DNA of 19,827 bases from DASXSB01 sp036506275 (lineage in GTDB: Bacteria; Methylomirabilota; Methylomirabilia; Rokubacteriales; CSP1-6). The stretch spans positions 1 through 19,827 of the forward strand of contig DASXSB010000120.1 of assembly GCA_036506275.1 (NCBI GenBank). The letters are read 5' to 3'. The stretch's first letter is position 1; every line of letters begins with the position of its first letter. Below the pieces are notes generated by a model. The model was not told the DNA's origin. It was given only the letters and a program-made list of their open reading frames with translations, and made no database searches. Positions 15,279 through 19,827 of the stretch are shown piece after piece. The position numbers and the translations under genes were made by a program.

Positions 15279-16069
15279 CACGCGCGCCGCCACGGGATGG
15301 CGAGGCGCTCCAGGCGGTTCAGAACCCAGTGGGACACGATGCCGAGCAGCGAGAGCACCACGATGCCGACCATCAGCTTGGTGGTCGCCATCAAATTCCC
15401 GGCGTGGAGGACGAGGAAGCCGATGCCCGACTCCACCGCGATCATCTCCGCGGCCACCAGGAGCAGGAGCGCGGTCCCGGCGCCCAGACGAAGCCCCGCG
15501 AAGATCATGGGGAGCGCGGATGGCAACACCACCTTCCTGATGACGCTGAGGCGCCGGGCGCCGAAGGCGACGGCGGCGCGGACGAGAACCGGATCGGCCG
15601 CGCGCACGCCCGTGTACGTGTTGATCGCCATCGGAAAGAACACGCCGAGCGCGATGACCGCGATCTTCGATGGCTCTCCGAGGCCGAGCCAGAGGATCAA
15701 CAACGGCAGCAGCGCGATCTTCGGAATCGGAAAGGTGGCCGCGATGAGCGGCGTTCCCACCGCTTCCGCCACGGAGAAGAAGCCGACGGTGACGCCCACC
15801 GCCACCCCCAGCGTGCCGCCCACCGCGAATCCGAGCAGCAACCGCTGCACGCTGGCGGCGAGATGCGTCCACAGCTCGCCGGAGACGGCCATGTCACGGG
15901 CTTCGGCAAGGACACCGAGCGGCGAGGGCAGGAAGAGCGCGGGCACCCAACCCGTGCGCGCCGTCAATTCCCACACGAGCACGAGCCCGCCGAGCGCCGC
16001 CACCCGCAGCAGAGGGTGCTGACGGCGGCGCAGGAAGCGCGTGCGGTCCTCGACGGGGCGAAGGGTCAC
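15278..16069 (-). CDS. NitT/Ssu-type ABC transporter permease
   Basis: A 263-residue polytopic permease (BPD_transp_1 family). After a basic N-terminus it has the helix LLRVAALGGLVLVWELTA, the family sequence FLPSPLGVLAEARDM, then FPIPKIALLPLLILWLGLGEPSKI, which is highly typical of SsuC/TauC/NrtB proteins, and the coupling loop FGARRLSVIRKVVLPSALPMIFAGLR. The GTG start at 16069-16067 overlaps the ATPase stop as GTGA. It should form a homodimeric channel with the ATPase encoded just upstream and receive ligand from the binding protein encoded just downstream. Confidence 0.92.
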   Translation of the reverse strand: MTLRPVEDRTRFLRRRQHPLLRVAALGGLVLVWELTARTGWVPALFLPSPLGVLAEARDMAVSGELWTHLAASVQRLLLGFAVGGTLGVAVGVTVGFFSVAEAVGTPLIAATFPIPKIALLPLLILWLGLGEPSKIAVIALGVFFPMAINTYTGVRAADPVLVRAAVAFGARRLSVIRKVVLPSALPMIFAGLRLGAGTALLLLVAAEMIAVESGIGFLVLHAGNLMATTKLMVGIVVLSLLGIVSHWVLNRLERLAIPWRRA

Positions 16070-16878
16070 GGGAGCGCGGTGTCGGGACGGGCCGGCGCGC
16101 GAAGCGCGAGATCGGCGAGCGCCTCCCGCGCCTCGGTCTTGATGAGGGCCCAGATACGTTCGGTGGCGTGGATGAACGCGGGCTCGCCCATCATCGCCTC
16201 CGTTCGCGGCCGCTTGAGCTCGATGGGGACGTCGGCAAGGACGTGACCGGGCCGCCGGGACAGGACGATGACTCGATCGGCCAGATACACGGCTTCCTGG
16301 ATGTTGTGGGTGACGTAGAGGATCGTCTTGCGCGTCTGCTCCCACACCGCCAGCAGCTCTTCCTGCATGAGCCACCGCGTCTGGGCATCGAGGGCGGAAA
16401 ACGGCTCGTCCATGAGCAGCACCGCGGGCTCGACGGCGAGCGCACGCGCGATCCCGACGCGCTGCCGCATGCCACCCGACAGCTCGTGCGGATACCGGTG
16501 CTCGAACCCGGCGAGCCCGGTCAGCTCGATATAGCGACGGGCGCGGCGCGAACGCTCGGCGCGCGCGACGCCCCGCTCCTCCAGCCCGAATTCCACGTTG
16601 CGCTGGACCGTGCGCCAGGGAAAGAGCGCGAACTCCTGGAAGACCATGGCGGTGGTGGCGGGCGCGTCGGCGGGCCCGTCGATATAGATGGCGCCCTCGC
16701 TGGGAGCGAGGAGTCCGGCCACGATGGACAGCAGCGTCGACTTGCCACACCCGGAAGGCCCGACGAGCGCCACGAACTCCTCCGCCTCCACGGTGACGCT
16801 CACGCCGGCGAGGGCGGGTACGGGACGACCACGGCCGTCCGTGTACGTCTTCGAGACGTCGTCGATGACGACGCGCAC
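16066..16878 (-). CDS. NitT/Ssu-type ABC transporter ATPase
   Basis: A 270-residue ABC ATPase of the SsuB/TauB/NrtD group. Walker A is GPSGCGKST (40-48), then VFQEFALFPWRTVQRNVEFGL (with the Q-loop), a canonical signature LSGGMRQRVGIARAL, Walker B VLLMDEPFSALDAQTR and THNIQEAVYLADRVIVL with the H-loop. The FPWRTV...NV pattern is characteristic of this importer group. Translation starts at a GTG (16878-16876) 2 bases after the ligase stop, with GGAG in the end of the ligase gene as ribosome site. It energises the neighbouring permease and binding protein. Confidence 0.93.
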   Translation of the reverse strand: MRVVIDDVSKTYTDGRGRPVPALAGVSVTVEAEEFVALVGPSGCGKSTLLSIVAGLLAPSEGAIYIDGPADAPATTAMVFQEFALFPWRTVQRNVEFGLEERGVARAERSRRARRYIELTGLAGFEHRYPHELSGGMRQRVGIARALAVEPAVLLMDEPFSALDAQTRWLMQEELLAVWEQTRKTILYVTHNIQEAVYLADRVIVLSRRPGHVLADVPIELKRPRTEAMMGEPAFIHATERIWALIKTEAREALADLALRAPARPDTALP

Positions 16879-16880
16879 CC

Positions 16881-18431
16881 CTACTCCGCCGCTCGCAAGC
16901 GGACGCGCTGCAGCTTGCCGGTGGCCGTCTTGGGGAGCTCCGCGACGAAGCAGATCCGCCGCGGCAGCTTGTACGAAGCCAGGCGTGGCGTCAGGAAGTC
17001 GAGCAGCTCACGCGCCAGCGCGTCCGAGGGCGGCACGGCGGGTCTCAGCACCACGAATGCGTGCGGGCGCGGGAGACCGTCCTCCTCGGGGATGCCCGCC
17101 ACCGCCGCTTCCAGGACCGCGGGATGTTCGGCGAGGTGACCTTCGATCTCCGCCGGCGACACCCACGCCCCCGCCACCTTCAGCATGTCGTCGGCGCGGC
17201 CCGCGAAGTAAAAGTAGCCGTCGGCGTCGCGCCACAGCATGTCACCCGTTCGCAGCCACGGTCCGTGCATCGTCGCCCGCGTGCGCTCGAGGCGATTCCA
17301 GTAGTAGGGCGACGTCGTCTCGCCCTTGATGAAGAGATGTCCCACGGTTCCGTCCGGGACCGGCATCCCGGCCTCGTCCACGAGGCGCGCCTCGAAGCCC
17401 GGCACGAGGCGGCCGGCGGAGCCGCGGCGGACGGCGCCGGGACGGTTGGCGAGGAAATCGTGGAGCGCCTCCGTCGATCCCACCACGTCCACCAGCTCGT
17501 GGCCGAACCGCTTCTGCCAGGCGTCGAAGATCGCCGGCGGCAGCGCCTCCCCGGACGAGACGCAGAGGCGGAGCGACGAGAGGTCGAAGCGCGCCTCCGC
17601 GTCCTCCACCTGCAGCATGCGCGCGTAGAGCGTGGGCACCGTGAAGAAGACGGTGGGCCGTTCACGCGTGATCACGTCGAACGCGCGGGCGGCGTCGATG
17701 CGCTCGCGCACGAGCACGGCGGTGGCGCCCACCCGCGCCGGGAAGTAGAGGCTGTTGCCGAGGCCGAAGGCGAAGAACATCTTGGACGCGGAAAACACGA
17801 CGTCGTCGGGCCCGATCCCGAACACGCCGACGCCCACCATGTCGGCGGCCGCCACGAAGTCCTTGTGCGAGTGCACGGCCGCTTTCGGCTCCCCCGTGGA
17901 GCCCGACGTGTATCCCCAGTACATGATGTCTTCCCGCACCGTGGCCGCCGCCGGCGCGGGCGTGCCCGACCCCGCGTCACCGGGCGCGTCGAAAGCAACG
18001 GACGAACGGGCGTCGTCGTGAGGGGCGGAGAGCACGTGCCGCAAGAAGGGACAGCGGTCACGGATGGCCCGCACCCTGTCCGCGGCCGCGCCGTCCACCA
18101 CCGCCACCTTGGCGCGGCTGTCGTCGAGCAGGAAGCGATACTCCTCGGCGGTGAGGAGCGTGTTGACGGGAACCGCCACCGCGCCGAGCTTGACCACCGC
18201 CCAGAACGCCACCGCGAACGCCGGCGTGTCCTCGAGAACGAGGAGCACGCGGTTCTCCAGCTCGACGTCGTGGGCGGCGAGCGTGCGCGCGAATCGGTCC
18301 ACGCGGCGAGCGAGCTGCGCGTAGGAGACGACGACGCCGTCAGCGCGGAAGGCGGTGCGCGCGCCACGCCCTTCCGCGACGTGCCGGTCGACGAAGAAGG
18401 CGGCGGCGTTGAAGTGCTCGCGATCGGCCAT
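16881..18431 (-). CDS. Benzoate-CoA ligase-like acyl-CoA synthetase
   Basis: A 516-residue adenylate-forming enzyme that joins a carboxylic acid to CoA with ATP. The core motifs are YTSGSTGEPK (174-183), GSTEALHDFLANRPG (318-332), RTGD (394-397), GRADDMLKVAGAWVSPAEIE (411-430) and the catalytic lysine K506 in TATGK. The N-terminus FNAAAFFVDRHVAEGRG and the segment KMFFAFGLGNSLYFP (217-231) closely match benzoate-CoA and hydroxybenzoate-CoA ligases, so an aromatic acid is the most likely substrate; a related cyclic or short acyl acid is possible. The ATG at 18431-18429 is the first gene of a tight cluster with the transporter and biotin carboxylase genes. Confidence 0.93.
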   Translation of the reverse strand: MADREHFNAAAFFVDRHVAEGRGARTAFRADGVVVSYAQLARRVDRFARTLAAHDVELENRVLLVLEDTPAFAVAFWAVVKLGAVAVPVNTLLTAEEYRFLLDDSRAKVAVVDGAAADRVRAIRDRCPFLRHVLSAPHDDARSSVAFDAPGDAGSGTPAPAAATVREDIMYWGYTSGSTGEPKAAVHSHKDFVAAADMVGVGVFGIGPDDVVFSASKMFFAFGLGNSLYFPARVGATAVLVRERIDAARAFDVITRERPTVFFTVPTLYARMLQVEDAEARFDLSSLRLCVSSGEALPPAIFDAWQKRFGHELVDVVGSTEALHDFLANRPGAVRRGSAGRLVPGFEARLVDEAGMPVPDGTVGHLFIKGETTSPYYWNRLERTRATMHGPWLRTGDMLWRDADGYFYFAGRADDMLKVAGAWVSPAEIEGHLAEHPAVLEAAVAGIPEEDGLPRPHAFVVLRPAVPPSDALARELLDFLTPRLASYKLPRRICFVAELPKTATGKLQRVRLRAAE

Positions 18432-18469
18432 GCCGCGCTAGAGTGTACCGCGAGGGCGCGGGAGCCCGG

Positions 18470-18498
18470 CGTCGGGCCCGCGGACACGGGGCCCGACG
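18470..18498. repeat. Perfect 10-bp inverted repeat between the small winged-helix gene and the ligase
   Basis: CGTCGGGCCC (18470-18479) and GGGCCCGACG (18489-18498) flank a 9-base loop. It begins 38 bases before the ligase ATG and 32 bases past the stop of the small gene. There is no T tract after it on either strand, so an operator or an RNA leader structure is at least as likely as a terminator. Confidence 0.75.
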
Positions 18499-18530
18499 TC
18501 AGGACGGACGAGGTGTGGGAGCGCGACCCT

Positions 18531-18746
18531 TCAGGCGGCGCCGCGGCGCCCGAGCGCGCGCGGACCGCGGAGCGACGCGACCCGGGAGATCCGGATCTTG
18601 CCGTTGGCGCTCATGAGCGCGAGCAGCGACGCCGTGGCCGCCTCCGACATGCCGAGCTGACGACCGAGCTCGGCCGGCGAGAGCTCACCGTGTCGGTCGA
18701 GGCACTCGTGCACCTCGCGTTCGATTCCACTCCACCAGTCTTCCAC
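18531..18746 (-). CDS. Small winged-helix-like protein
   Basis: A 71-residue protein starting at a GTG (18746-18744) with a strong GGAGGAGG ribosome site about 4 bases upstream, which makes it a credible gene despite its size. The sequence EVHECLDRHGELSPAELGRQLGM followed by SEAATASLLALMSANGKIRISRV looks like a winged helix-turn-helix: helix, turn, recognition helix, then a short strand. The basic C-terminus (RGPRALGRRG) could touch DNA. No further domain is present. It lies 99 bases upstream of the ligase in the same direction, so it might regulate that cluster, or be the leader gene of its transcript. The family was not recognised precisely and the function is unknown. Confidence 0.75.
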   Translation of the reverse strand: MEDWWSGIEREVHECLDRHGELSPAELGRQLGMSEAATASLLALMSANGKIRISRVASLRGPRALGRRGAA

Positions 18747-18902
18747 TGTTCCTCCTCCTCGTCGGTGTCCGCCCGAACGAGACTTGCAGCTTACGGCGTC
18801 CTCCTCGTCACGACAACAGAAAAGAGGCGATCGCTGCGCGCTCCGTAACAGGAACGATGCGCGGCGCGTAACCCCTGTTCGATGCGCCGCGTAACAACGC
18901 GC
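18747..18902. promoter_or_regulatory. Likely control region for the small winged-helix gene and perhaps the ligase cluster
   Basis: A 156-base gap holding three CGTAAC hexamers at exact 23-base intervals, a GCGATCGC palindrome (18827-18834) and, on the minus strand, a weak promoter-like pair TTGTCG-N17-TAAGCT inside 18788-18816. The promoter call is poor (four and three matches of six); the repeats are listed separately. Confidence 0.35.
18844..18901. repeat. Three CGTAAC repeats phased by 23 bp, ending in a CGCGT-AACA-ACGCG dyad
   Basis: CGTAAC occurs at 18844-18849, 18867-18872 and 18890-18895. The first two units also share CGATGCGC (offset by two bases). AACAGG (18847-18852) and CCTGTT (18874-18879) form an inverted pair, and the third unit sits in a perfect dyad CGCGT-AACA-ACGCG at 18888-18901. 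The set lies just after the lyase stop codon and 98-155 bases before the small gene. Confidence 0.65.
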
Positions 18903-19827
18903 TCAGTGTCCGCCGCGCTCCTCGCCGAAGCCGTCGGAGGCCTGGTAGCGCGCGGCCGTCCCCGGGATGTACCGCTGCTCCATCGCCTTCCAGTGCTCCA
19001 CCCGCGCCATCACGTGATGGCTCTCCGTCGGGTGCCCCACCTTCGTCCGCTCCAGCTCCCACTGCGCCTGCTCCTGGTTCTTCACCAGCGCTTCCATCGC
19101 GTTCCACACCGCGTACATCCCCGCGTGCGCCGCGTACAGCGTGATGAAGATGAACTTGTACCCCAGCTCCCCCAGCTCCCGGAACGTGAACGGCTGTGGA
19201 TCGGTGTGCCACCGGAACGACGACGAGTAGTTGAACGCGAGCGGCAGGGTCGGATGCGTCTGCCGCATCGCCTGCGCGAATGCGATCGCCGGCTCCCGCC
19301 CCGCGTTCGAAAACTCGCTCCACACCAGATCCACCCCCGCGTCCGCGTACGCCCGGCCGCGCCAGATCGCCTCCTCCAGGCTCCCCCCCACCGCCCCGTA
19401 GGCGTCCGTCCGCGCGATCAGCACGAAGTCCCGGTCCAGCCGGTTGCGCGTGTCCACCGCCGCCCGGTACTTCCCCAGCGCCTCTTCCCGGCTCACGATC
19501 GTCTTCCCCGCGATGTGCCCGCACCGCTTCGGGAAGACCTGGTCCTCCAGGTGGATCCCCGCCACCCCCGTCTTCACGTACTCCTGCACCGTCCGCATCG
19601 TCGACAGCGCGTTGCCGTACCCGTCATCCGCGTCCGCGATGATCGGAATCCCCACCGCGCTCGCCACCATCGACGCGATCCGCGTCACCTCCGTCTGCGT
19701 CAGGAACCCCATGTCCGGCCACCCGTTCGCCAGCGCCATCGAGTACCCGCTCAGATAGATCGCCTTCATCCCCACCCGCTCCGCGATCTGCGCGTCCAGC
19801 GGCGAGTACACCCCGCCCGTGTACACG
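18903..19827 (-). CDS. Isocitrate lyase / 2-methylisocitrate lyase family protein, 5' truncated
   Basis: The gene enters from the right edge; 307 residues and the stop are visible and the N-terminus is missing (the first visible valine codon GTG is probably internal). Superfamily features are present: GGVYSPLDAQIAERVGMKAIYLSG, the metal-binding IIADADDGYGN, HLEDQVFPKRCGH with the K-R-C-G-H catalytic signature of isocitrate and methylisocitrate lyases, and IARTDAYG. It would cleave a C6 or C7 tricarboxylate in the glyoxylate or methylcitrate cycle. The visible length and KRCGH exclude PEP mutase and oxaloacetase-like members that lack the cysteine. Codon use is unusual: nearly all alanine and glycine codons end in G, then the last twenty codons switch to C-ending forms like the neighbouring genes. 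Confidence 0.88.
   Translation of the reverse strand, partial: VYTGGVYSPLDAQIAERVGMKAIYLSGYSMALANGWPDMGFLTQTEVTRIASMVASAVGIPIIADADDGYGNALSTMRTVQEYVKTGVAGIHLEDQVFPKRCGHIAGKTIVSREEALGKYRAAVDTRNRLDRDFVLIARTDAYGAVGGSLEEAIWRGRAYADAGVDLVWSEFSNAGREPAIAFAQAMRQTHPTLPLAFNYSSSFRWHTDPQPFTFRELGELGYKFIFITLYAAHAGMYAVWNAMEALVKNQEQAQWELERTKVGHPTESHHVMARVEHWKAMEQRYIPGTAARYQASDGFGEERGGH

Noticed and set aside
14100..16022. Plus-strand open frame of 640 codons opposite the binding protein and permease
   Set aside because: Same argument: antisense to several genes with clear family motifs, no ribosome site or motif of its own.
18827..18834. GCGATCGC palindrome resembling the cyanobacterial HIP1 element
   Set aside because: A single 8-bp palindrome in a GC-rich genome is expected by chance and nothing else suggests a cyanobacterium.
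17061..18848. Plus-strand open frame of 595 codons opposite the ligase and the small gene
   Set aside because: Antisense to a complete ligase and to a small gene with a good ribosome site; composition typical of a shadow frame.

Overview
The window is high-GC bacterial DNA, densely coded and almost free of intergenic space. It probably comes from an uncultured soil or groundwater bacterium. The abundance of branched-chain amino acid and NMT1/THI5-like uptake systems, a Tat-signalled LivK and the GC-rich codon use would fit Candidatus Rokubacteria/Methylomirabilota or a similar lineage, but no ribosomal or marker gene is present and this placement is only an inference.

Layout, left to right. 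(1) 1-4152, minus strand: a liv-type operon reading livK-livH-livM-livG-livF. livF is cut by the left edge, and genes overlap by 4-8 bases or lie 13 bases apart. (2) 4153-4381: a divergent promoter region. (3) 4382-7741, plus strand: the only plus-strand gene, a large signalling protein with zinc ribbon, class III nucleotide cyclase domain, STAND/AAA ATPase and helical repeats. It is visibly less GC-rich than its neighbours. (4) 7796-12029, minus strand: a polar (glutamate/aspartate-type) amino acid ABC transporter in the order gltL-gltI-gltJ-gltK, followed by a serine hydrolase of the beta-lactamase/6-aminohexanoate-dimer hydrolase type. (5) 12030-12173: a 144-base gap. (6) 12174-18431, minus strand: a tight six-gene cluster, reading benzoate-CoA ligase-like enzyme, NitT/Ssu-type ABC transporter (ATPase, permease, binding protein), biotin carboxylase, biotin carrier protein. 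Most junctions are GTGA overlaps or 2-base gaps. (7) 18531-18746, minus: a 71-residue winged-helix-like protein, separated from the ligase by a strong 10-bp hairpin. (8) 18903-19827, minus: an isocitrate/methylisocitrate lyase family gene cut by the right edge.

How the genes may work together. Regions 1 and 4 are amino acid importers. Region 6 looks like an uptake-activation-carboxylation unit: the transporter imports a small, perhaps aromatic, acid, the ligase makes its CoA thioester, and the biotin carboxylase and carrier protein would feed CO2 to a carboxyltransferase that is not in the window. This cluster is the best candidate here for an undescribed pathway. Other points worth checking are a degenerate signature loop in LivG, a biotin carboxylase whose best ribosome binding site points to a CTG start, non-canonical substrate residues in the cyclase, a 23-bp-phased repeat set before the winged-helix gene, and an abrupt change of codon habit in the lyase gene. 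No RNA gene, CRISPR array, insertion sequence or attachment site was recognised, and no stretch over 300 bases lacks a gene.
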